A DNA stretch of 12,683 nucleotides, from assembly GCA_029862935.1 (NCBI GenBank), contig JAOTWK010000056.1, positions 1 to 12,683 of the forward strand. The letters run 5' to 3'. Below the pieces are notes generated by a model. The model saw only the letters and a program-made list of their open reading frames with translations. It was not told the DNA's origin and did no database searches. This DNA comes from Gemmatimonadota bacterium (GTDB lineage: Bacteria > Gemmatimonadota > Gemmatimonadetes > Gemmatimonadales > GWC2-71-9). The position numbers and the translations under genes were made by a program. Below, one piece after another: positions 6,000-12,683 of this stretch (positions are counted from its first letter, which is position 1; every line of letters starts with the position of its first letter).

Positions 6000-8540
6000 T
6001 CAGTAGCTATCCCGCAAGGTACGCGCCCCCACGAACCGAGACAGGTCCACATTGTCGCGCTCCAGCTGAACCTGTACCTGCTTCACCTCACCGGGCAGCA
6101 TGTCGAAAAAGTTGTCAGAGAAGTGCGCCCGCAGGCCATCGGCAGTGAGGTACACGTTCTTGAGAAGGGACTTGGCTTCGAGCACGACTCGATGACCCGA
6201 GTTGTCGCGCAGGACGCGAAGGTCGAACTCAGCCGGCGGGAGCGCGAGATCCTTCGGCTTCACGAAATACATCAGCGACTGAGCCAACACTTCTCGCTCG
6301 CGACTGAACGTGGCGCGCAACACGACCTCCGTGGGGTCGGCATCGGCCAGCACCCAGCTGACCGGTGTGGCCAGCACTCGCGTGCTCCTGTTCGCTTCAA
6401 TGCCCACGGGTAACGAAAGCGACCACCGCTCTGCTCCCTGGAAATCCAGGACCGTCAGACTCAAGTCACCCGCGATCGCCGTCAGTCGATCGGAGACGAT
6501 ATGGACCTCCAGCGTGTCATCCCGAACGACCGGTGACACGACAACATCAGCGAAGGCGCGTGCGGTGTAGTAGTGCAGCGCCTTCCATGTTCCGAAGTAG
6601 TCGAGGCTCGACCAGGACGCTACGGGCCAAGTGTCGTTCAACTGCCAGTACAACGTGCCCATGGTCCGCGGCATGGCTCGCCGATGGCTCTCCAGCGCCA
6701 TCGCAATGCCTTCCGCCTGCAGAAGCTGGCTCACATACAGGAACGAAACGAAGTCACGCGGTGGCCGATACCAGTCTGAGAGATATGGGTCGATCCGCTC
6801 CAGGGCGCCGCCAGCCTTCTGGTGCGCCTGCATGACCCGCGATGTGAGGGCGCGGTCACGTGGCGCCGTGAATGCGTGCACGGTCTCGAGGCTTGGGTAG
6901 CCTTGGAACCCGAACTCGCTCATGAATCGCGGGACTCGTTCCTGGAACATCTCGAACGGCTCACCACCATGCCAGATTCCCCAGTAGTGCGCGTCCCCTT
7001 CCGTCATGCTCTCTGCGCGACCCCACCCATGGCTTGGCGAGGACGGCCAGTAGAAGCGACCCGGATCCACCGCGGTCACAATCGCAGGAAGAACATCGTG
7101 AAAGACCCGCTCGTATGACCCCCGGATACTCGTGGCTTGTGCATCCGAATATGGGACCTGCCACCCCCAGTTCCGCCACCCTTCATCGATCTCATTGTTA
7201 CCACACCACAGTGCGATGCTGGGATGATGCCGCAGCCGCTTGATGTTGTCCGCCGCTTCAGCCCTCACCGAAGCCACGAATGCACTATCTCCAGGATACA
7301 TCGCGTTGGCGAACATGAAGTCCTGCCAGATCAGCACCCCGTTTTCATCAGCCAGGTCGTAGAACAAGTCGTGCTCGTAGATCCCCCCACCCCAAACCCG
7401 CAGCATGTTCATGTTGGCAGCCGTCACATCATCGAAGAGTTTGCGATAGCGTGCGGCCGGCACACGTGATGGGAAGTGGTCCAGGGGAACGTAGTTGGCA
7501 CCCTTCATGAACACCGGGACACCATTGACCCGCACATAAAACGACCTGCCAATGGTGTCGGGATCCGTGACGATCGAGAGATCCCGCAAGCCGATGCGGC
7601 GAGTGGCTCGATCGGAGGTCCGGTCTGTCTGGACCTCCACAACGACCTGGTACAGTGGTTGCTTGCCCAGTCCATGGGGCCACCACCGCTGCGGTGCATC
7701 GATGATCGCCTCTAGCGGAATCACGTTCAACCCAGGCTCGAGCACGATGTCAGCCTCGACCGGTGCGAACCAGCGGTTGCCTCCTCGCACGACGATGGAG
7801 CCAGTTTGCGCTGAATCCGTCAGTAGTTCCGCGACAACCGACAAGACCGCTCTCTCATCGTTCAGTTCTTGCTGCACGACACGCATGTCGCTGATTGCGA
7901 CACCGCTCCACGAGCGGAGCAGGATGGGACGCCAAATCCCGCTCGTCACGAAGCGCGGACCCCAATCCCAGCCGTAGTGGTAGGCGGCCTTGCGAGTAAA
8001 GGCCCGAGTGGGCGTGGCCGACCGATCGTTCCCCTGGGGCAGCTCGTAGCCCAATGCACGCATTTTGGGCAGCGCGACATCGATGGGCGACTGAAAGAAT
8101 ACGCTGAGTCGGTTCGGCCCGGGGCGGAGCAGTGACGCCACGTCGGCCTCGAAGCGGCGAAACATGTTGTCGGACTCGAGGATCACGACATCATTCAGTT
8201 CGACCCTGGCGTAGGTATCCAGTCCCTCGAAGATGAGGTCGTGATGTGTGTGTTGGAGCTGCCGTTCCGACACATCGAAGGTCATGCGGTATTCCCAGTT
8301 CTTGCGCTCAATCCACTGTTGACGGAACTCATTGTCTCGGTAGTAGGGATCCCCAATCACTCCGGCCGCGAAGAGATCAAGGTGGATCGATCCCGGCACC
8401 GACGCCGCGTGCCACTCGCTTCCACCCGCTTCGCGGAACTGCCACCCGTCATGCAGTTGTTGGAGCTCGGGTGTCGATGTCGGGCTGCATGCGAGCAACA
8501 CGATTGTCGCCACACTGAGCGTTGCACACCCTGGTCGCAT
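6000..8540 (-). CDS. GH2 beta-mannosidase, predicted lipoprotein
   Basis: Exo-beta-mannosidase of glycoside hydrolase family 2, 846 residues, the usual length. It should release beta-1,4-linked mannose, such as the core mannose of N-glycans, with retention. Seen: lipoprotein signal with lipobox LLAC (Cys18); sugar-binding jelly-roll domain with LHDGWQFREAG and the beta-mannosidase-like VPGSIHLDLFAAGVIGDPYY (about 30-70) and YHYGWDWGPRF; immunoglobulin-like region; then the TIM barrel with MNMLRVWGGGIYE, the acid/base motif WCGNNE (Glu450) and the nucleophile motif RFMSEFGFQG (Glu542). Their 92-residue spacing matches my memory of characterised beta-mannosidases. TLYWQLNDTWPVASW (about 629-643) is the expected active-site Trp motif. 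The start is taken as ATG 8540, whose A is shared with the stop of the upstream fusion gene (TGATG). GTG at 8549 is an alternative adding three residues. Location is probably the periplasm or an outer-membrane surface. Confidence 0.95.
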   Translation of the reverse strand: MRPGCATLSVATIVLLACSPTSTPELQQLHDGWQFREAGGSEWHAASVPGSIHLDLFAAGVIGDPYYRDNEFRQQWIERKNWEYRMTFDVSERQLQHTHHDLIFEGLDTYARVELNDVVILESDNMFRRFEADVASLLRPGPNRLSVFFQSPIDVALPKMRALGYELPQGNDRSATPTRAFTRKAAYHYGWDWGPRFVTSGIWRPILLRSWSGVAISDMRVVQQELNDERAVLSVVAELLTDSAQTGSIVVRGGNRWFAPVEADIVLEPGLNVIPLEAIIDAPQRWWPHGLGKQPLYQVVVEVQTDRTSDRATRRIGLRDLSIVTDPDTIGRSFYVRVNGVPVFMKGANYVPLDHFPSRVPAARYRKLFDDVTAANMNMLRVWGGGIYEHDLFYDLADENGVLIWQDFMFANAMYPGDSAFVASVRAEAADNIKRLRHHPSIALWCGNNEIDEGWRNWGWQVPYSDAQATSIRGSYERVFHDVLPAIVTAVDPGRFYWPSSPSHGWGRAESMTEGDAHYWGIWHGGEPFEMFQERVPRFMSEFGFQGYPSLETVHAFTAPRDRALTSRVMQAHQKAGGALERIDPYLSDWYRPPRDFVSFLYVSQLLQAEGIAMALESHRRAMPRTMGTLYWQLNDTWPVASWSSLDYFGTWKALHYYTARAFADVVVSPVVRDDTLEVHIVSDRLTAIAGDLSLTVLDFQGAERWSLSLPVGIEANRSTRVLATPVSWVLADADPTEVVLRATFSREREVLAQSLMYFVKPKDLALPPAEFDLRVLRDNSGHRVVLEAKSLLKNVYLTADGLRAHFSDNFFDMLPGEVKQVQVQLERDNVDLSRFVGARTLRDSY

Positions 8541-11500
8541 CAGTCCCACGTTCGCCAGATCGGATGGGCTTCGGTGTTGAACACGGCGTTGTTGACGTTT
8601 GCCACGTTCGAGTCGGCAAACAGCAAGAAGGCATATTTTAGGGTCTCCGCGAGGAAGAAGCTCTCCATCGCATCAGCGCGTGCCTTCGTGACGACGCTCT
8701 CCAGCGCAGTAAAGCCGACCTCGTGTTGCGTGTGAGCCACTATGCTCTCGAACATCACCTTCCCCATTCGTAGGTATTGGGGATCGCCGGTCAGCCGATG
8801 GAGGTAGTAGGCCGACTCGAGCGCCTCGGGACGAAGGAAGTAGGGCGGGTAAACGACCTCTCTCGTCATATAGTCCAGCTGCTCAGGCTCGATATCGAAG
8901 GCCGTCCACATATCGAACACTGACATCATCAGTCGCTCTGCCCGCGACGTATCTCCCGCCAGCACCAAGACCGCAGGAAGAAATGCGTCGAGTGCTCCGA
9001 ACCGGGTCAACGTGCGTCGCCCGGACCACATGTCGGCATGCCCATACCAGAGCTGTCCATCATACTCGTCAGCGAGATGTCGATGGACGGCTGGGACACT
9101 CGTGCGCCACATCTCCCCGAAGTCCTCATCTTCGAACAGCAGCCATGATTTGAGGAGGTACTCGTAGTATGAGTCGATCATCCCGCTCACGTGCGAATCG
9201 GTGTTCTGCCACTCACTCGACGTAACGTCGATCGTCGTGCCCACGAGCCCAATCGCCGAGCGTTGCTCGAACAGGACGCTGATAGCACGTTTTGCCGTAT
9301 CGTAGTAGATCGGGTTCCCGGTTAGCTTGCTCAGCGCGCCGAATTCGAGCATCAACGTCCCAATCTCCGCGGGATTGTTCACCTGCCATTCCGTTTCGCC
9401 TGACCGGAGGTTGACCCGCACGTAGGGCATCCCCGTTGGTGAGTCAAATGCCGGCAACAAGCGGTCCCCCAAGTCCGTAGCCAGCTCGAGAAACCGACGA
9501 TCGCCGTCCAGTTGGTAAGCGGTGATCAACCCTCCAAGCACGCGGATCGTGATCTCGAACACTTGGACGGAGAAGTCGTGGTCAAACGTCAGGCTGTCCA
9601 TCACGAGTTGCTTCGCTTCCCGTGCCTGCTCGTCGAGCCCCATGAGCACCATGGTGTCGAAAGCATCGAGCGGCGTCATCATGAGCGATGCGTCGTGCCA
9701 ATCGCGATAGCTCCGCGTGAGTGGGCGTAGCTGGTCATGTCGCCACGCAAACGTCTTATAGCCCTCCCACGCATGCTCAAAGGCCTGAACCACCCGCCGC
9801 GCGAGCGTGTGTCGATCGACCGACAGTCCCGAGGGCGGACGGAGAGGTGGGTCAACCGCCCGGCTCGTTGCCGGTTCAGCGACCATGTCCATGGTCAACG
9901 AGCCACCGGCAACCACATCGGAGTGCATGACATACCCGAGTAGGTAGTCCTCGCCATTCAGTTCGACTGATCGCACGTATTGTCGTTGCTTCGATGTTCC
10001 CCGCGCACGAATAGTGAAGTCAGTGCCATTGTCGAGCTCAATCGTCACCTCCTCGAAGATCGGGCTCCCGAACACGTACACACCGCCGACCGGGTTCACA
10101 GGGTAGAAACCCATTGCACTGAACACGTACCACGCTGACATCTGCCCACAATCTTCGTTCCCGGCTAGGCCTGTGGGTGTGTCGTCGTACAGCTCACTGA
10201 GGATCCTTCGGACAATTTCTTGCGTCTTCCACGGCGCACCCGCAAACGAGTACAGATAGGCAATGTGATGGCTCGGCTCGTTACCGTGAGCATATTGCCC
10301 GATCAGTCCCGAAATGTCCGGTGATATCGCATCACCGGTGAGCATCGTGTCGGACGCGAACAGCGAATCAAGCTTCGCGATGAACGCCCCGTCACCGCCC
10401 ATCAACTGGATCAGATCGGCGACGTCATGCGGTACGAACCAGGAGTGCTGCCATGCGTTCCCTTCGGTGTAGTCGGTGTTGACACGATGTGATGACCGCA
10501 GCGGATCAAATGGCTGGACCCAGTCGCCACCCGCCGTCTTACCGCGCATGAAGCCCGTTGCCGCATCGAACACGTGCCTGTACGACTGCGCGCGATCGGC
10601 GAAGGCGCGGTACGCGGCGCCGCGTCCCAAGGCACTCGCCATTTCGGCAATTGCCCAATCGTCGAAGGCATATTCCAGCGTCTTGGTCACCGACTCCGGC
10701 TCCAGCTCTGAGGGGACATACCCGAACTGCCGATAGTACTCGAGTCCTCGATGACTGCGGCTGGCACTGCGAACCATCGCCTCGAACGCTTCGGTCACAT
10801 CGTAGTCTCGGATCCCCTTGAGGTACGCATCGGCAATCACCGGAATGGCGTGGTAGCCGGTCATCGTGTTGGTCTCATTTCCGACCAATGACCATACCGG
10901 TAGCAACCCGTACTCGCGCGAGAAGGCAAGCATGGACTTCACCATGTCGTTCACGCGACCAGGCTCAAGAACCGTGTACAACGGGTGTGCTGCGCGGAAC
11001 GTGTCCCACAGCGAAAAGATCGAGTAGTGCTCGAAGCCTTCAGCCACGTGCACGTTGCCGTCGCCGCCGCGATAGCGACCGTCCACGTCCCCAAAGAGGA
11101 TGGGGGCAAGCTTGGTTCGATAGAGCGCCGTGTAGAACGTCCGTCTCTGTGACTCGCTTCCGCCTTTGACGCGTACGCGTCCGAGCGAGGCCTCCCACGC
11201 GACGCGCGCTCCCTCGCGCACGCTGTCGAAGTCCCAGCCGGGGACCTCCATCTCTAGGTTCCGCCGAGCCCCTTCCAAGTCGACGTAAGAGATTCCAACC
11301 TTGAGTACGACTGTTTCTCCATCAGCCGTGGAAAACGTGAAGAACCCCTTGGCCCCGTTGCTCGCGACGCGGCGCGTACCGCCCACCTCGATGCTGTCGT
11401 CAGCGAGCAAGAAGCGCGTGAACGGCTTGGAGAGCTTTGCGACAAAGTAGACGCGCTGGTCGGCAGCCCAACCACGCGAGAAGCGATGCCCCACGATCGC

Positions 11501-12085
11501 CGAGTCACCTTCGACTTCAACAAATGTTTCCGTGGGCGCGTCCCAGTTCACGGCGTACCCGAGGTCGAGCACGACCCCAGACTCTGCGCTTGCGGGGTAC
11601 GTGTATCGATGGACACCCACGCGGGCCGTTGCGGTCAACTCGACCAATACCCGCGGGTCGTCGAGATAGACCGAGTAGTACCCCGGCGATGCTGTTTCCC
11701 GCTCGTGACTGAATACCGACCGAAAGTCACGATCGTCGCGATCGTCATAGTGTCTTGCAAGCTCGACTGGAGCCGTCACAGGCATGAACAGCACATCGCC
11801 AAGATCGCCAATGCCGGTCCCGCTCAAGTGTGTATGACTGAACCCGACGATTACGCTGTCCGAATAGTGGTATCCGGACACCCAATCCCATCCTGAGCGG
11901 CCGTTGTCCGGACTCAACTGCACCATGCCGAACGGCACGGTTGCACCGGGATAGGTATGACCGTGCGCTCCGGTCCCAACGAAGGGATCGACATAGTCAG
12001 TTACTGAGGCGGGGGAGCACGCCTGCAGCGCAATCAGCAGCGCACCGACTGCACCATGGCCACGCGGAGCACGCAGTGGGACCAC
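8540..12085 (-). CDS. Fused GH92 alpha-mannosidase / GH47 alpha-1,2-mannosidase, predicted lipoprotein
   Basis: One unbroken 1181-residue frame holding two whole exo-alpha-mannosidases. The N-terminus is a signal with a possible lipobox LQAC (Cys23; Gln at -2 is unusual). GH92 spans about 28-745: DYVDPFVGTGAHGHTYPG, GFSHTHLSGTG, IFSLWDTFRAAHPL, TKTLEYAFDDW, TEGNAW, HGNEPSHH (Glu603, the HxNEP general acid) and GNEDCGQMSAWY (642-653). After a Pro-containing linker (about 738-756), GH47 spans about 757-1175: FEHAWEGYKTFAW, VFEITIRVLGGL (Glu844), DSYYEYLLKSW (Asp971), FLRPEALES (Glu1087), MESFFLAETLKY and the calcium-binding FNTEAHP (Thr1171) at the very end. Thus the key catalytic residues known from ER/Golgi mannosidase I are retained. 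Both families are inverting and calcium-dependent. GTG start at 12085 has GGGAG 6 nt upstream, 1 nt after the GH125 stop. Linkage specificities are inferred from family, not shown. Confidence 0.95.
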   Translation of the reverse strand: MVPLRAPRGHGAVGALLIALQACSPASVTDYVDPFVGTGAHGHTYPGATVPFGMVQLSPDNGRSGWDWVSGYHYSDSVIVGFSHTHLSGTGIGDLGDVLFMPVTAPVELARHYDDRDDRDFRSVFSHERETASPGYYSVYLDDPRVLVELTATARVGVHRYTYPASAESGVVLDLGYAVNWDAPTETFVEVEGDSAIVGHRFSRGWAADQRVYFVAKLSKPFTRFLLADDSIEVGGTRRVASNGAKGFFTFSTADGETVVLKVGISYVDLEGARRNLEMEVPGWDFDSVREGARVAWEASLGRVRVKGGSESQRRTFYTALYRTKLAPILFGDVDGRYRGGDGNVHVAEGFEHYSIFSLWDTFRAAHPLYTVLEPGRVNDMVKSMLAFSREYGLLPVWSLVGNETNTMTGYHAIPVIADAYLKGIRDYDVTEAFEAMVRSASRSHRGLEYYRQFGYVPSELEPESVTKTLEYAFDDWAIAEMASALGRGAAYRAFADRAQSYRHVFDAATGFMRGKTAGGDWVQPFDPLRSSHRVNTDYTEGNAWQHSWFVPHDVADLIQLMGGDGAFIAKLDSLFASDTMLTGDAISPDISGLIGQYAHGNEPSHHIAYLYSFAGAPWKTQEIVRRILSELYDDTPTGLAGNEDCGQMSAWYVFSAMGFYPVNPVGGVYVFGSPIFEEVTIELDNGTDFTIRARGTSKQRQYVRSVELNGEDYLLGYVMHSDVVAGGSLTMDMVAEPATSRAVDPPLRPPSGLSVDRHTLARRVVQAFEHAWEGYKTFAWRHDQLRPLTRSYRDWHDASLMMTPLDAFDTMVLMGLDEQAREAKQLVMDSLTFDHDFSVQVFEITIRVLGGLITAYQLDGDRRFLELATDLGDRLLPAFDSPTGMPYVRVNLRSGETEWQVNNPAEIGTLMLEFGALSKLTGNPIYYDTAKRAISVLFEQRSAIGLVGTTIDVTSSEWQNTDSHVSGMIDSYYEYLLKSWLLFEDEDFGEMWRTSVPAVHRHLADEYDGQLWYGHADMWSGRRTLTRFGALDAFLPAVLVLAGDTSRAERLMMSVFDMWTAFDIEPEQLDYMTREVVYPPYFLRPEALESAYYLHRLTGDPQYLRMGKVMFESIVAHTQHEVGFTALESVVTKARADAMESFFLAETLKYAFLLFADSNVANVNNAVFNTEAHPIWRTWD

Positions 12086-12086
12086 G

Positions 12087-12683
12087 TCAGGCTCCCAAGA
12101 GACTGGGCCGCTCGTGTGAGAGCTTCAGTATCAGCTCACCGAACAGCGTGTTCGCCCAAGCAAACCACTTCCTCGTGAAGTGCGTAGGATCGTCCTTATG
12201 AAAGGATTCGTGCATGAAGCCAGTACCACCATGGGTGCCCTTGAGCATCTCAAGACAGTAGGCGATCTCCCTATCGTCATTGCTCGTGAGTGCCCGCATC
12301 GTGATACCTAACGGCCAGATCATGTCGAGGCCAACGTGGGGACCACCAATCCCTTCACCAGCAGCCCCCCTGAAAAAGTAGGGGTTCGAGGTACTCAGCA
12401 CGAACGCGCGGGTTGCCCGATACACTGGATCGTTTGCGGAGCAGCAGCCCAAGTACGGGAGCGACAGCAAGCTCGGGACGTTGGCGTCGTCCATGAACAG
12501 TCGGTTGCCGAATCCATCGACTTCGTACGCGTAGAGGGTGCCGAATTCCCGATGTTTGGCAAGCGCATGAACCGCGAGCGCGTCTTCCACTTCGGACGCC
12601 AAGGCTTGGCACTCCAGTTCGAAATCGGCGTCTCCCGCAACCGTCGCATGCAATTCCGCGAGCTGCCGCAGGGCCACCACCGC
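12087..12683 (-). CDS. GH125 exo-alpha-1,6-mannosidase, C-terminal part (5' part beyond window)
   Basis: The last 198 residues of a glycoside hydrolase family 125 enzyme (formerly DUF1237); the rest, including the signal sequence and probably the general-acid Asp, lies beyond the right edge. Family landmarks: FMDDANVPSLLSLPYLG (about 63-79 of the fragment), TRAFVLSTSNPYFFRG, GIGGPHVGLDMIWPLGITMRALTS, MHESFHKDDPTHFTRKWFAWANTLFGELIL. The MHESF Glu is a candidate for the catalytic base (from memory of the pneumococcal enzyme, not certain). GH125 enzymes are metal-independent, inverting exo-alpha-1,6-mannosidases active on trimmed N-glycans, which fits its neighbours exactly. Its TGA stop is 1 nt from the GTG of the GH92-GH47 gene, and that gene's ribosome site lies inside this coding sequence, so translation of the two is probably coupled. 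The frame is open to the window edge. Confidence 0.95.
   Translation of the reverse strand, partial: AVVALRQLAELHATVAGDADFELECQALASEVEDALAVHALAKHREFGTLYAYEVDGFGNRLFMDDANVPSLLSLPYLGCCSANDPVYRATRAFVLSTSNPYFFRGAAGEGIGGPHVGLDMIWPLGITMRALTSNDDREIAYCLEMLKGTHGGTGFMHESFHKDDPTHFTRKWFAWANTLFGELILKLSHERPSLLGA
12092..12096 (-). promoter_or_regulatory. Ribosome binding site (GGGAG) of the GH92-GH47 gene inside the GH125 coding end
   Basis: GGGAG on the minus strand, 6 nt before the GTG at 12085, and within the last codons of the GH125 gene. It fixes the GTG start of the fusion gene. Confidence 0.75.

Noticed and set aside
5969..6052. Longer N-terminus for the class V PLP enzyme
   Set aside because: The extra 28 residues overlap the beta-mannosidase coding end and match nothing, while ATG 5968 has a well-placed GCGAGG.
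8541..8549. GTG 8549 as start of the beta-mannosidase
   Set aside because: Not excluded, but ATG 8540 forms the usual TGATG coupling with the upstream stop codon and still gives a complete lipoprotein signal.
8540..12085. Fusion as a frameshift or assembly artefact
   Set aside because: The frame is continuous for 1181 codons, with intact motifs on both sides of the linker and properly spaced neighbouring genes, so no local sign of error is visible.

Overview
The window reads as chromosomal DNA from a high-GC Gram-negative bacterium. My best guess is Gemmatimonadota. The protein kinase fragment at the left edge has the wording I associate with that phylum (a [17 protein letters not shown] nucleotide loop, [30 protein letters not shown]), and the lipoprotein signals and outer-membrane barrel imply a diderm cell. 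The phylum call is inference from remembered family sequences, not a search.

Layout, left to right. (1) 1-661, minus: N-terminal 220 residues of a Ser/Thr kinase running off the left edge. (2) 843-1892, minus: an unrecognised membrane protein with an N-terminal four-Cys zinc ribbon. (3) 2007-3906, minus: a flotillin/SPFH gene preceded, 7 nt away, by a YqiJ/NfeD-like membrane partner with a striking His/Asp-rich loop. (4) 3907-4036: a divergent promoter region with two related palindromes. (5) 4037-4678, plus: a small secreted outer-membrane beta-barrel protein. (6) 4700-12683, minus: a tightly packed operon, transcribed right to left.

The operon is the centre of interest. In transcription order it holds the C-terminal part of a GH125 exo-alpha-1,6-mannosidase (cut by the right edge), a 1181-residue predicted lipoprotein that joins a complete GH92 alpha-mannosidase to a complete GH47 alpha-1,2-mannosidase, a GH2 beta-mannosidase lipoprotein, and a class V PLP enzyme of the cysteine-desulfurase-like (VC1184/TIGR01976-type) group. 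The first three are joined by a 1-nt gap and a TGATG overlap, so they are very likely translationally coupled.

Read together, the four mannosidase modules cover the bonds needed to strip a eukaryotic high-mannose N-glycan: alpha-1,2 caps (GH47, perhaps GH92), alpha-1,3/other alpha branches (GH92), alpha-1,6 branches (GH125) and finally the beta-1,4 core mannose (GH2). GH47 is mainly a eukaryotic ER/Golgi family and is uncommon in bacteria. Its in-frame fusion behind a GH92 enzyme, with the key catalytic motifs of both retained, is the most unusual thing in the window. No endoglycosidase, glycoasparaginase, transporter or sugar sensor is visible here; if present they should lie beyond the right edge.

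No tRNA, rRNA, CRISPR array, insertion sequence or phage gene was seen.
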